NCBI GenBank assembly: GCA_018857735.1
Contig: JABMCL010003783.1
Span: 363,501-427,500 of the forward strand
Reading direction: 5' to 3'
Source of the DNA: Alviniconcha marisindica
Taxonomy: Eukaryota; Mollusca; Gastropoda; Provannidae
Length of the DNA: 64,000 nt
The notes below the pieces were generated by a model, which saw only the letters and a program-made list of their open reading frames with translations, was not told the DNA's origin and did not search any database. Made by a program: the position numbers and the translations under genes. Of this stretch, positions 47,822 to 60,525 are shown piece by piece (position 1 is the first letter of the stretch; every line of letters starts with the position of its first letter).

Positions 47822-48784
47822 GATGAAGCTGTTGAAGAAAGGTGGAGGCACTGATGCTTTTTTTGTCTTGACTTAGTTTAAACTGCCCCTAATCTCTCTC
47901 TCTCTCTCTCTCATTGTCTGTCTTATTATTTCTATTTTCTTTTTGTTGGCTTATATGTGGTTTGCTTTTGCTTTGAACATGAAGCATGTAACAAACATCA
48001 AAGTACTTGTTTTACTAGTTAGTTGTAAAGTACGAGGCAAGACAGTGGGTATGAATTTCACTGACCAGATGAGCAGATATTACAGATACTGACACTTTGA
48101 ATATACACATGTCTACACAGACCATCTACATCTGCATTAGGTTCTGGTGCAAAAGGAAAGTACACATCTGCAGTAAATGTAAATACCTGCTGGTAAATTA
48201 TCCTGTCTCTTTCCCATCACACTGTATTAAAAAAAATCATTTTATCTTGATTTCAAGAACTTTACTTGTACAGCAGTTAGCATTAATGGTGTTAATGGTC
48301 TGTCTCTCTATATGGCTGCTTGTCCCTCTGTCTAATCTGCAGCTATGTGTACACCAAGTTGAATAAATTGTCAGCTGTAAGAGCTCAACCAGAACAGCAT
48401 GTACAGACCGAAGATTGAAGAATGGGTATGAACAGTGTCATCCCCAGCTTATATTCAGTGTGCTTAAGCCATGATACTGATATTAATTCCCATATACGAA
48501 AACAGAAAATATGATGCCTGATTACCCCTAATTGTAAATAGCAATAATTCATTGTTATGGCATGCAGACAGTGAGTCTTATGACATGCTTAATCAAGCAG
48601 TACAGTAGGATTAGAGAATTACACATGAATGATTATAATAATAATAACATACATTTGGAATGCTCTCAACAACACCCTGAGCACTTACAAAAATTTGCAA
48701 ATCTGAATATGCATAACAGTCAGTCTTATTGATACTATTTACATTAGAAAATGGGGAGAGAGAAAAAATACAGTGTGTGTGCAA

Positions 48785-48963
48785 ATACACACACACACAC
48801 ACACACACACACAACACACACACACACACACATACACACAGAATTGTTTTCTAAAATGGGGTTTTGATAATAATAATAACATTAATAAGTGCATTTCTAA
48901 TGTGCCAAATCCTTCTATGACTGTACATGTGTGAGGCTGAAAGCACTATATATATATATATAT

Positions 48964-49015
<52 letters not shown>

Positions 49016-49149
49016 CATTACATCAATACACAACTTAATTTAATAGTTCACTACATATCTCACTCTATCCCTCACTCTCCCCCGCATCCACACACATGTA
49101 TGTTTACACACAGACACGCACACATGCATGCACGCACCCATGCATGCAT

Positions 49150-49191
<42 letters not shown>

Positions 49192-49230
49192 CACACACAC
49201 ACACACACACACAAACACACACTCTCTCTC
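48785..49230. repeat. CA, TA and CT microsatellite cluster
   Basis: (CA)n at 48787-48838, (TA)n at 48948-49010, (CA)n at 49150-49215 and (CT)n at 49222-49238, in the presumed 5'UTR intron of SAXO4. No coding sequence. Confidence 0.95.
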
Positions 49231-49526
49231 TCTCTCTCGCAACCCCTCCCTTCCCCCTATCCCAATAGTCGCCGGTCAGCCTGTGAAGACATCACTGTGA
49301 TGGAAAAGTGCTACCACTTTTTCTGGGGGAGGGGAGAGTTTTGAGCTCATGTTAATCTCTTTCGTTATCAACAATGGCGAGAAGTCGCCTGCCTGTGGAC
49401 AACTATTGTGCCACCCCCACTTGACCTGAAATGGAATACGGGTCTTCTGTTTTGAAGACAAAAATTCAGCCCGATTTTTTGACACATGTGTATTAGAATA
49501 ACTGAAACAACTGTTGGAAAACTCAC

Positions 49527-49620
49527 GTCTGTAGGAGCCCTTTAACCTGTGGACAGCGGTGGTTGGGTCAGTCAACACAGTTATGCAGAAATATGTCTTG
49601 ACCAAACATCAAGCGGCCTG
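49527..49620 (-). other. Possible 5' noncoding exon of SAXO4
   Basis: The SAXO4 start codon at 47821 lies 7 nt after an apparent acceptor (CAACAG at 47834-47829), so an upstream noncoding exon is expected. On the minus strand a strong donor (GAC/GTGAGT) lies at 49527/49526, about 270 bp before the oppositely oriented RPF2 start. Its 5' limit cannot be read from sequence, and the end given is arbitrary. Confidence 0.35.
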
Positions 49621-49795
49621 TTCGACAGACGCGTTGCGCTGTTGCCACGAGTAACTCGAGCACATATTTTGATGACGTTAGATCTACTTCCTGTCGCTTA
49701 CCTCCCCTACGTACTTCCGTCAACCCACGTGTGACAAGCCAGATCACAAGTCTGTTTTTTGCTGTTTTGTGTACACACAGATCTATCGTTTTACA
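49621..49795. promoter_or_regulatory. Likely shared SAXO4/RPF2 promoter interval
   Basis: RPF2 starts at 49796 on plus and the best candidate first exon of SAXO4 ends at 49527 on minus, so the interval between them probably holds a divergent promoter. It contains several CG dinucleotides in a CG-poor neighbourhood. Function is inferred from gene arrangement only. Confidence 0.4.
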
Positions 49796-52700
49796 ATGGC
49801 ACACAGTATTGTGTAAGTGTCTTGTTGTTGTGTATTTGTATGTTCCTGCCGTAGTATAAAGGATCAGGCACATCAGATCAAGACTGGCTGGTTGGGCAGC
49901 CCAATCGCATCTGAAAAAACAAAACGCTCACTTGGCGACTTGCAGTCTCGCAGACTTTACAAAGCAGTACGTGACTAGTAGTAGTACTAGTACTAGTAAT
50001 ACAGTTACTGTAATTTTTATAGTTGTATTTCACACGTCTTGATGCAGGATGTTTCCTCTTCTTCCCTGTATCATATGTGACCACCATCTGTGTATAGTTA
50101 GAAGTATGCGTTCACACTGATTGAGGACGTAAGGGGATGTAATGGACTAATGGAGTATACTAATTACTATCAATGAGATTAAATAATTTTAGCTATTAAA
50201 TAATTATAAAGTTTATTCATGAATCAGTCCGGTCCCAGGTAGTTCATACAGTTATAGGATATAGTATAATATACTAATCAGAATTTTACTACATGCCCAG
50301 CCTCTGAAACTGTGAAAGCACTCTATAAATTCCCTGTTAATTTAAAATATTATTAATATTACTGTAATTAATTATTTGGCATAGAGCTGCAGTTATCGGA
50401 ATCTTACCACCATCCATTTTCTTCCGCCAACTGATCTGACAGCAACTAGTGACATTTGCTTTCAGAAAGCCAAAGACGCAGAGAGGAAAGCGGGCCTTGG
50501 AGCACAAAGAGCCGAAGATCCATGAAAATGGCAAGACCTGCATGCTGGTCAAGGGAGGCAACACCAGTCAGCTGGTCACTCAGGCATTGAAAGAACTAGT
50601 GAGGAACATCAACCAGGCTTTTTGCTTTTTTGCACATTCTGTTGGCCACAGTTGACCAGTTCTATTAAAAATATTAATAGCAGCAGGTGAAACAGTCAGT
50701 AGTTTTGATGACTTTCAGTTTCATTCAAGATGAAATTAGTTTTGGTGAGTTTCATTCAGAATGATAGCCCCTTGACCTTGTACTTGTGAATTAGTTTTGG
50801 TGAGCTTCATTCATACTCAGAATCAGTGGGACAAATCTTGTTTGTTCTGTTTGATTATTAATAATAATAATATATTATGAGCTACCAAAACAACCTAAAT
50901 CTAGCAGGTGTATTGTACATTGTAAATTTGTATACATGTACGTACATTGTGTATTTTACAGAATTTGGGAAGCTCACCAAAGCACAGTATGAACTATTGG
51001 CCAGATGTGACTTTGCTCTATGTGTGTATAGAATATCATATTTAGGTTAGTATATCAATTATCATGTGAGCACTCAGGGCATTGATGAGCGCATGATAAA
51101 TGTACATTATTATTATTATGTGATGCTGTGAGAAAATGTGCAATACAATTCGTCAATTGTAACAATAACAGAATTCTGTTTTTGTTTTGTTTTTTCCTAC
51201 CAGCACATGTTGAAGAAACCACATGCAGTTTTATTCAAAAAGTAAGTTTTTGCTTGACTTCTTGACATCTGCCTATTCGTCCTGCTTGTATCTTTTTGTC
51301 CCAGTCTTTGTCTGTCTGTCTCATCCACTAATTTATTTTGACCTCAGTCCATCCATTGATGGCAGGAGAGTGATACTTAAGACAGTACTGTATCTGATAC
51401 GGTGTGAAGAAGCTGCAGATCACAGCGATATAATAATTCAGAAGCTAAAGGCGGGAACATCATAAATAAAGAGCAAGAGAAAAAAAGAAAAGAGAGAGTG
51501 GAAGAGATGTCCGATTCATAATGATAGCGTGAGACTGAGAGAGTTGATAAATTGTTCCTTGAGTCTAACTCTAACTAGTTAACTTTGGGAAACAGTGTTT
51601 GCCTTGGACTGTTGGAGGCATTGGTGGTAGAAATGTTTAAGTTCAGAACTTACCCGACAAACATGCATGTCTGAACTCTGTGACTGAATAAGTTTGAAGG
51701 CTTCTGTTTGTTTCTTAATCTGTTAATTAATATAAATCAATGTTGTGCAACCCATTTGGTGGTTCAGGTTGTGGTAGTACTGGTACAGTTGAATAATTGT
51801 TTTTGTTTTGTTTGTCCTTTTGTGTTTCAACCTTGTCATTAATCCATGGATGCCTCTTTCTTGGCAGGAAAAACATCACAAGGCCGTTTGAGGACCAGAC
51901 TTCTCTGGTGATTATGAAGGACAAATATTGTCTTCTCTGTCTGTCTGTCTTGTCTGTGTGCCTCTCTCTGTCTCTCTCTGTTATTTTTGGTTTTTGATGG
52001 CTGCTTTCTCAGTAACTAATATTAATAACAGAAAAGAACAATGTTGACAACACAACAGTTTGGCATTATGTAATTTATGAAAAAGTAAGGAGGTAGTGTC
52101 ACTGCCAATGCCATACAGTTAGTTAGCTTGTGAGCATGCATAGCTATTACATTAGTAACACACAGTTGATCAGTTCAGGTTAATCGGTATGCATTCAGAT
52201 AGATAATAATAATATAAATATTCTGCTTATAGTGTAAATTGTTAGTGAATCATGTTATAACTTGTAGAATTAATTAGCTTGTTGAATGTTATCATAAAAA
52301 TGAGAAATTACCTGATTAGCATCTTAAGCTAACATTTTGTGTGAATTTATGATGACAAACATGTTAACTAGTTTAATGGACATTGTAAGTGTAAATACTG
52401 TTAATGTGAAATTCTGCTAAAAACAACACTTCCCTTGTAGTTCTACGGGTAGTAGTTCAAGTACATATTTTCATTTAAAAAATATTGTTTAATTATTCAT
52501 TTATTTAAGCAAACTTGTGGCATTTAAAAATGCTTGGTATCAATAATTAAAGCCATTCTATTGACTATCATACTTTTATTATTTTGGTAGTGGTATTTAC
52601 CAAAAAGGAATTTAATCACAGTCGAGTCACATAATTAATACTGAAGTCTCTTTTATTTTTATTTTTATTGACTAAAAATTATACATTTATTTTGACTTTC

Positions 52701-55700
52701 TTGTCGATGTGTAAGAAAGTTTAAAAGGAACTAACAATTATGTGACTGAGTAGATGAAAATTTAAATATGAAGCACAATGATGAATGACAATGACAAGCA
52801 TATATCTGAACTTGTGTGATTGAGATCAAACTTCTGAGTGCTTCATTGAAGTGACCTGAACAAACCAAACCAAACAGAAGGCATTATGAAAATGAGAAAA
52901 ATGAGAAATTTCCCATCTCCCATGATTATGAATATGACAGACTTCATTGGTGAGATTATGTTTGTTTTTTCACTGTGACTTTCATGGTTCATATTTGGTT
53001 TGCATTGCAGGAATTCTTTTCCAACAAGGCAGATGCATCCCTGTTTGTGTTTGGGAGCACATCCAAAAAACGACCAAACAATCTTGTTGTGGGTATGTAG
53101 ACAATTTTCTTGTAGGTATGTAGACAATACGTTTTGCTATGGGAAGGTAGTGTAGGTATTTAGACAGTTTTGTGGGTAGATATTCTTATGTTCAGGTCAC
53201 CTGCACTGTATGACAGTTTTGTGGGTAGATATTCTTATGTTCAGGTCACCTGCACTGTATCCATATGACCTTTGTTTGGTTTGGTTTGTTCAGGTCACCT
53301 TCATTATATCCATAATGCCTTCTGTTTGGTTTGGTTTGTTCAGGTCACCTTCATTATATCCATAATGCCTTCTGTTTGGTTTGGTTTGTTCAGGTCACCT
53401 GCACTTCATTCATGTGGCCTTCTGTTTGGTTTGGTTTGTTCAGGTCACCCTCATTGTATCTGTGTGGCCTTCTGTTTGGTTTGGTTTGTTCAGGTCACCT
53501 GCACTGCATTCATGTGGCCTTCTGTTTGGTTTGTTCAGGTCGCCTATTTGATGGTCACGTCTTGGACATGGTGGAGTTTGGCATCGACAAATTTGTTTCC
53601 ATGATGGAAATTAAAGTGAGCTTGACTTTGTCTTTCTTTTTAAGGTCCATTTGAAGCCTTTTAAAAGCTCATAGGAGTGAATACCATCTGCTGAAGTTAT
53701 TTTAACATTGACATGACCTTTTATGATGATTTGAAGGTTGATACAAGTTATAGCCCATGCTGACTTTGCTACATTTAAGTCCAAATGTAAGCAATCCTGT
53801 CACAAGTCTGGAAGAGAAAGGGCTGGTATTGTGCCTTCCTGGTGGTGGTACTGGTATCTGTGATGGCCTTGGTTACTATTAAGGTGATGGATCAGAAGAG
53901 TGGAGAAACCCTGGAAGTTGTTTCCAGCGAAAGCAGTATTTGTAATAATAATGAGATGCATGTCTGTTCGGCATGCATCGTTTTTGTTGTTGTTATTTCA
54001 ATATTTGGTCTCTGTTTTTCTGATTAACATTTGTATACCCTTTGATGAATAAATTGGTTCTGATTAACATTTGTATGCCCTTGGATGAATAAGCTGGACT
54101 GAAGTGCACAGTCATTTCTGCATTTTTATTCATGAATAGGCAGTCGTGAATAACGTGTAAGTGGTATAGTGCATAGTAGTTTCACTGTAGACCTTTCAGT
54201 TTCACAGTAGTTTCATCTAAAGCGCTTTGAGCTCATTAATTTTTCTTGGGGAAGTGGCACTTTAGAAAAAGCGTTTCATTATTATCATGATTATTTTCAG
54301 GGCCCCAAGTGTTCCACAGGCATGAAGCCTGCCCTCATCTTCACAGGAGAGGTGTTTGAACAAGACCCTGAACACAAGAGGATCAAGAACCTCCTCATTG
54401 GTGAGTGAACCATTGTGGTGTTTGAACAAGACCCTGAACACAAGAGGATCAAGAACCTCCTCATTGATGAGTGAACCAGTGTGGTGTTTGAACAAGACCC
54501 TGAACACGAGAGGATCATGAACCTCCTCATTGATGAGTGAACCATTGTGGCAGCTATGGTCATACACTATGAGGAGTGTTGAATCCAATAGCTATGAAGG
54601 GCTTTTTGTTGTTTTGTTTGTTTTTTCTTCCCATTTTGTAGTTCCATATTTTTTCATGAGAATTAAGAACTCCTTCACCAGTTTGGTGTTTTAAGCAAGG
54701 TACAGAACACTAGAGAATTAAGAACTTCTTCATTGGTGAGTTGACCAGTGTGGTGTTTGAACGTGATGCAGAACATTAGGAACCTCTTCATTGATGAGTT
54801 GACCATTTTGGTGTTTGAACGTGGTGCAGAACATTAGGAACTTCTTCATTGGTGAGTTGACCTTTGTGGTGGTTGAACAAAATGGTGAGTGCAGAAGGCT
54901 CAAGAACCTTCTCACTGGTGAGTGAACCACTGTGAGTGTGGGCAGGTACTGAGCACAAGATGATCAAGAAGTTATCCATTGGTTAGTGTACCGTTGTGGT
55001 GTTGAACAAGACACTGAATGCAGGAGGATCAAGAACCTCTTCAATGTTGGGTTGACCACTGTGGCAAAGTTCAGTCAGTTCTCTGTGGTCACATGGCAGT
55101 ATCATTTGACATTCCTCACTCTCCCAGTTCCACTCTTGAGTGTCACAGACTAGGTGTGTTGCTTTTTTTCTTCTATAGTGTTATTCTCTGCTCTTGAGCA
55201 GACTCACTGCGCTCTTGTCACATGTAATTCTAAATGAGTGACTAGCTTTTTATAGCATTTTCAATATCCACCAAAGTCGTGTACTTACAGCGTTGTAATT
55301 CTAAATGAGTGACTAGCTTTTTATAGCATTTTCAATGTTCACCAAAGTCGTGTACTTACAGCGTTGTTTGGTGTGAGCATCCTTATTTCTCCATGCTGCT
55401 GCTGTTGTTGTTCATTATCTCCTTGTTGATGTCAGCCCAGCATCTGACAGATGGGATTTCTGGTATGTATAGTGAAGATTGCAACGAAATTCTGTTTGTG
55501 TTTTAGGGTACATGGAACATTAGTTCTTGTTACAAATGAGACCTTATTGTCATGCTGTTTGCTGGAGGTTTTGGAGCAGGCATATTCAGGGTATTTAGAC
55601 TGTAGCATTGGCAGCACAGCAGATAGTCTACCTCAGTAACTTAACTAGTTGGCATATTGTTAAAAAGGGTCTCTTCTTTTCAGATTTTTTCCGAGGTCCA

Positions 55701-58700
55701 GTTGTGGACAACATCCGGTTAGCTGGCCTTGAACATGTCATCAATGTCACAGCAATTGATGGGAAAATCTTGATTAGAAATTACAGGTAAAGTCATGTGA
55801 TACCCCACTCTTCTAAATCTCTTTTTTTTTCTTTCTTTCTCTCTCTCTGTCTCTCCTCCTCTCTTTCTCTCTCTCAACTCCTCTCTCTCTCTCTCTCCCC
55901 TTCCTTCCCTCCCCCCTCCTCTCTCACTTGATATAGTGCAAAACACAATGATGATTCATTTACAGACAAGCATATATCTGATCGATGTGATGATCATTTG
56001 AGTCTGAGTGTTTTGCTTTGTTGATGATCCCCTACCCCTTGCCATGGTGGTCAGTTCATCTGTTGGTGATTACCTACCGCTTGACATGTTGGCTCATTCA
56101 CATTGTGTTGGTGATTGCCTACCCCTTGTCATGTTGGTTCATCCATGTTGTGTTGGTTATATTTTGTCAGTATGTGTTTGCCTACATCACTTCAATAGTA
56201 TGTCCCAGCATAAATTTAACATGGTGATCACCTACCCCTTGACATGTTGGTTCAGTCATGTTGTGCTGATGATCTCCCCTTAACATGGTGGTCGGTTCAT
56301 GGGTTGGTGATCACGTACCCCTTGACATATTGGTTCATTCATGTTGTGCTGATGATCTCCCCTTAACATGGTGGTTGGATCATGTGTTGGTGATCACGTA
56401 CCCCATGACATTTTGGTTCATTTATGTTGTGTTGGTGATTTTTACCCCTTGACATGTTGGTTCATTCATGTTGTGTTGGTAATTTCTACCCCTTGACATG
56501 TTGGTTCATTTATTTTGTGTTGGTGATCACTTACCCCTCAACATGTTGGTTCATTCATGATGTGTTGGTGATCTCCTACCCCTTGACATGTTGGCTCATT
56601 CATGATGTGTTGGTGATCTCCTTCCCCTTGACATGTTGGCTCATTCATGATGTGTTGGTGATCTCCTTCCCCTTGACATGTTGGCTCATTCATGATGTGT
56701 TGGTGATCTCCTTCCCCTTGACATGTTGGCTCATTCATGATGTGTTGGTGATCACTTACCCCTCAACATGTTGGTTCATTCATGATGTGTTGGTGATCAC
56801 TTACCCCTCAACATGTTGGCTCATTCATGATGTGTTGGTGATCACTTACCCCTCAGCATGTTGGTTCATTCATGATGTGTTGGTGATCACTTACCCCTCA
56901 ACATGTTGGTTCATTCATGTTGTGTTGGTGATCTCCTACCCCTCAACATATTGGCTCATTCATGATGTGTTGGTGATCTCCTACCCCATGACATATTGGC
57001 TCATTCATGTTGTGTTGGTGATCTCCTACCCCTCAACTTGTTGGTTCAGTCATGTTGCGATGGTGATCTCCCCTTGACATGGTGGTCAATTCATGTGTTG
57101 GTGATCACCTACCCCTTGATATGTTGGTTTGTTCATTTGTGTTGGTGGTCTTTGTCAGTATGTGTTCCTCTACGTTACCTGAACTGTATGTCCCAGAATC
57201 AATTTGAAAAAGGATCCTGGCAGTCGTGGCACCCCATGTGTGGATCTGGAAGCGATGGGGCCATCGTTTGACCTGACGGTCAGGAGGACCAAGCTGGCTT
57301 CAGCCGACCTCTTCAAGGAGGCCACCAAACAGCCGAAAACAGCCAAGGTGGGGCAGGGGGTCTTTGTTTGCTTACGTCATGCTAACTGCCAGCACACCTG
57401 TTGTGGGCACATGTTGTGTCATGCCAGTGTGGGGCCAGGGGTCTTTGTTTGCTTATGTCAGGCTAACTGCCAGCACACCTGTTGTAGGCACATGTAGTGT
57501 CATCTCACTTACTGCCATCACACTTATCGTCGGCTCATGTGGTGTTATCTCACTTACTGTCATAGCACACCTGTTGTCGACACATGTAGTGTCATCTCAC
57601 TTACTGCCAACACACCTGTTGTTGGCACATGTAGTGTTATCTCACTGCCAGCACACCTGTTGTGTGCACATGTAGTGTCATCTCACTTACTGCCAGCACA
57701 CCTGTTGTGTGCACGTTGTGTCATCTCACTTACTGCCAGCACACCTGCTGTCGGCACATGTAGTGTAAGCTCACTTACTGTCAGAACACCTGTTGTGTGC
57801 ACATGTTATGTCATCTCACCTACTGCCAGCACACCTGTTCTAGGCACATGTAGTATCATCTCACTTACTGCCAGCACACCTGTTGTGTGCACATGTAGTG
57901 TCATCTCACTTACTGCCGGCACACCTGTTTTCGGCACATGTAGTGTCATGTCACTTACTGCCATTACACTTATTGTTGGCACATGTGGTGTCATCTCATT
58001 TACTGCCATCACATTTACTTTTGGCACACATAGTGTCATCACACTTACTGTGATAGCACATATTGTCATCACATGTAGTGTCATCACATGTAGTGTCATC
58101 ACACTTACTGTCATATCACTTACTGGTATACACTTACTATCATCATACTTACTGTCATTACGCTTATTGTTATTACACTTACTGCCAATGCACTTACCGT
58201 CATTGCATTTGCTGTTATTGCACTTACTGTCATTGTACTGCTGTCACACATACTGGCATCACACCTTTCATAAAATAAAAGGTGTGATCTCTCAGGAGGG
58301 TGTATGAGCCAGCCAGTTTTGATGATGATGATGTGGTGATGCTGACGTCCAATTTTATAGCACATGATTCCATTAACTTGAATGCTCGGGGTGGAGGGGG
58401 GTGGGGGAGGGGGGAGGGTGTAGAAGGAAATAGAAAAAAGCCATGTTAATTAAAATAAAGAAAAAGACGAAAGACACATGGTCCAAGGTCATTCAGAGAA
58501 CAGGTAGGTTTTCAGACATGTGGAACGTTGCCATGGAATCTTCTTCCTTGATTGTTTGCATTCCCATTGTTTGCGTTCCCTGATCTGACTGCCCTGGTTA
58601 CGTGTTGGTTACAGCCCAAGGTGCGGAAGAACGTCAGCCACGATGCGTTTGGAACTAAGCTTGGCCGGGTCCACATGACCACACAGGACCTGTCGCAGTT

Positions 58701-58809
58701 GCCCGACCGGCGCATGAAGCGGATCAGGCAGCTGGACACAAACCGAGACACTGCTGCCGATGCTGCCTCGCCACCCAAACAGGCCAGAGAGTCAGCTGAG
58801 GAAGACTAG
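49796..58809 (+). CDS. RPF2: RPF2, ribosome production factor 2 (Brix domain)
   Basis: Nucleolar Brix-domain factor that, with RRS1, loads the 5S RNP onto pre-60S ribosomes. Exons 49796-49812, 50466-50598, 51204-51241, 51868-51907, 53011-53092, 53539-53615, 54301-54400, 55684-55786, 57197-57347 and 58615-58809 total 936 nt, 311 residues against about 306 in human. Landmarks: [18 protein letters not shown] near the N-terminus, [73 protein letters not shown], and [17 protein letters not shown] before an acidic tail ending SAEED. The first coding exon is only 17 nt (MAHSI plus two bases) with donor GTAAGT. All phases agree and no stops are present. Repeat arrays derived from its own exon edges occupy introns 5, 7, 8 and 9. 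Confidence 0.96.
51055..51120 (-). repeat. SINE-type tail in RPF2 intron 2
   Basis: The block gtgagcactcagggcattga then gagcgcatgataaatgtaca and (ATT)n matches, in reverse complement, the copies at 45640-45690 and 48645-48695 (caacgccctgagcgctcaca). Confidence 0.55.
51908..53010 (+). other. RPF2 intron 4, A/T-rich, no array
   Basis: About 1.1 kb of A/T-rich single-copy-looking DNA. It is one of the few introns here without a tandem array or exon-edge copy. Confidence 0.6.
53165..53538 (+). repeat. 50-bp acceptor-edge minisatellite, RPF2 exon 6
   Basis: About 6 units of caggtcaccttcattatatc cataatgccttctgtttggt ttggtttgtt. The true junction is ggtttgttcag/GTCGCCTATTTG, so TTTGTTCAG and the first exon bases GTCRCCT are copied. 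Confidence 0.94.
54208..54292 (+). repeat. SINE-type tail directly upstream of RPF2 exon 7
   Basis: The sequence taaagcgctttgagctcatt, then a short spacer, tttagaaaaagcgtttcatt and ATTATT-type sequence runs straight into the acceptor TTATTTTCAG at 54291-54300. The element appears to supply the polypyrimidine tract of exon 7. Confidence 0.5.
54401..55075 (+). repeat. Donor-edge copies of RPF2 exon 7
   Basis: Two near-perfect copies (about 54418-54466 and 54483-54531) carry 48-49 exon bases reading [16 protein letters not shown]; further decayed copies follow to about 55040. The true donor ATTG/GTGAGT is changed to ATTGATGAGT in the two best copies. Confidence 0.95.
56030..57150 (+). repeat. 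45-bp minisatellite, RPF2 intron 8
   Basis: About 22 units of gatctccttccccttgacat gttggctcattcatgatgtg ttggt. At about 56160-56215 a degenerate copy of the exon 9 acceptor region appears: gtcagtatgtgtttgcctac ... gtatgtcccagcataaattt, against the true gtcagtatgtgttcctctac ... gtatgtcccagaatcaattt. Confidence 0.92.
57348..58275 (+). repeat. Donor-edge minisatellite, RPF2 exon 9
   Basis: It begins at the donor: aaggtggggcagggggtctt tgtttgctta recurs once as agtgtggggccaggggtctt tgtttgctta. It passes into shorter ~54-bp units built on tcatctcacttactgccagc acacctgttgt that decay to tcattacacttactg repeats. Confidence 0.9.
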
Positions 58810-59460
58810 CTGGGTTTGTGTGTGTGTGTGTATGTGCATGTGCATGATGGAAGAAACAAGCAGAGACAAGCAGGAGAACTGGTTGAGGACTAGGTGTGGT
58901 GGGTTTGTGTGGTATGAGTCAGTGTGTGTGTGAGAGAGAGAGAGAAAGTGTATGCATGTGTGCATGACAGCGAGCAGAAACAAGCAAGAGAGTCGGTTGA
59001 GGAGGACCAGCTGGTTTTGTGTAGTATGAGTCAGTGTGTGTGTTGTGTGTTGATGTGTGTGTGAGTCAGTGTGTGTGTGTGTGTGTGCATGAAAGCAAGC
59101 AGCAACAAACAAGAGCCATTTGAGGAAGACTAGCTGTGTGTGATGTGTTTGTGTAGGCATGAGTCCGTGTGGGTGTGTGTGCATAAAAGCAAGTGCAAAC
59201 ATTGCTGTTTTGTTCTTGCTGAAATGATGGATGTGGTGTGTGAAATGATGGATGTGGTGTGTGAAATGATGGATGTGGTGTGTGAAATGATGGATGTGGT
59301 GTGTGAAATGATGGATGTGGTGTGTGAAATGATGGATGTGGTGTGTGAAATGATGGAGAAATACAGTCTTTCACTGCAGGGTTTGTTGTGATGTACTTTA
59401 CGATCAGAATGTTTGATAACTTGTATTTGGTTTCGTTACACTGTGTACAGGCCATACCAA
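58810..59460 (+). other. RPF2 3'UTR with TG-rich and 21-bp repeats
   Basis: It follows the stop at 58807-58809. Degenerate units of agcaagaraactggttgagg aagactagctg derive from the last codons: the coding end has gtcagctgaggaagactagc tgggt. A 21-bp array (gaaatgatggatgtggtgtg t, 7 copies, about 59219-59356) follows. Confidence 0.7.
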
Positions 59461-59463
59461 AAA

Positions 59464-59469
59464 AATAAA
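59464..59469 (+). terminator. Candidate RPF2 polyadenylation signal AATAAA
   Basis: Canonical hexamer about 655 bp after the RPF2 stop (58807-58809), followed within 40 bp by GT-rich sequence (tgtgtagtgtgtgtgtgtgg) suitable as a downstream element. The 3'UTR in between carries TG-rich repeats and a 21-bp array. Confidence 0.6.
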
Positions 59470-59499
59470 AAAATGAAGAATGGTGTCATTCTGTGTAGT

Positions 59500-60395
59500 G
59501 TGTGTGTGTGGTCTGCTGAAGGTAAGAATATCTCCAATTGCAGCATCACTTAAACAAGAATTGCTATAAGCACACACAAACACAAACATGCTCTTATCTC
59601 TCACTCTTTCTCAAGCCACTTTAGCATGTATCATGCACATGCATGTGTTTCTGTGACATAGCATGCTTGACCAGATTCTGCATGTGTAAGTACCATCAGT
59701 ATTGCCAATGGATTTCATGTGTTAAACACTTTCAGCAGAAAATATTATATACACTGTTGGGATCAGCTCAAGCTGGTTATATGTAGTTTTTGTTGTTGTT
59801 GTTGCTTTTTGTCTCCTTCTTCCCCTTACACCTTTAACTGTTGGACAGTTTCGTGCAGTTCAAGACGGTATCTGTTTGCTGTGAAAAGCCCATAAGTTCA
59901 TGCGCTCCACCTTGTCTCTCAGAAGTTCCCCCAGTGTCACCTTTAAAACTGTGCCAATGTTCGTCTGATTGACGATAGCCCTCTCTCATCCTTTCAAGGA
60001 AGATCGTCTAATGCTTCCTCTTTCCACGCCCCTCTCTTCCTGGTGATCGATGGGTGGTTGGTGGACGTCCTTGGCTTTGTGCCCGCAGGTAGTGTCTCAA
60101 GCTCCTCAACACCAGATCTTCCGAGAAATGTGCCACTTGTGAGGGTTGCTTTGCCCGCCAGTCTGTCTGTTCGGTAGATAAAACCGAGCAAAAAACTGTT
60201 GGACAAAACCTGTTTTGAGAAGGCTAGTTGCTTTACACCGGAGTCGAATGTGTAAGTTGGCCGGAAAATGTGCAAATAATGTATTCATCTGCAGACTTCA
60301 TTCAGATGGAACCCTTACAAGCTATCAGAACCATTTTTACCAGTCTGTTCCTTCTCTCACTCTCTCTCTCTTGAAGCAGAGTAAAAACGAAATTA
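59500..60395. other. Intergenic, no recognisable gene
   Basis: Open frames of 60-93 codons exist on minus around 59994-60275, but none has a recognisable domain, conserved motif or splice context. Confidence 0.5.
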
Positions 60396-60399
60396 AAAA

Positions 60400-60525
60400 A
60401 AAAAAGCTCTCAAAAGACGTCACACAAACACAACAACAAAGACCGGTAACGGTAACTCACCTGGCATGCGAGTAAATTTATACAAGGAACATAAACTATA
60501 CCAGAGGTACATCCTCTAATAAATA
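60400..60525. mobile_element. Truncated copy of the 37.8-kb MITE family
   Basis: The block ctctcaaaagacgtcacacaaa through cctggcatgcgagtaaat to ccagaggtacatcctc parallels the interior of the MITE at 37804-37967, including the CACCTGGCATGC core. The outermost GAGTTAATTAGC is missing. Confidence 0.6.

Noticed and set aside
56454..57077. 207-codon hydrophobic repeat ORF suggesting a membrane protein
   Set aside because: Translation of the 45-bp minisatellite (a multiple of three) in RPF2 intron 8.
59994..60275. 93-codon minus-strand ORF
   Set aside because: No recognisable domain, composition or neighbours support coding; it may be part of an old mobile element, but nothing shows it.
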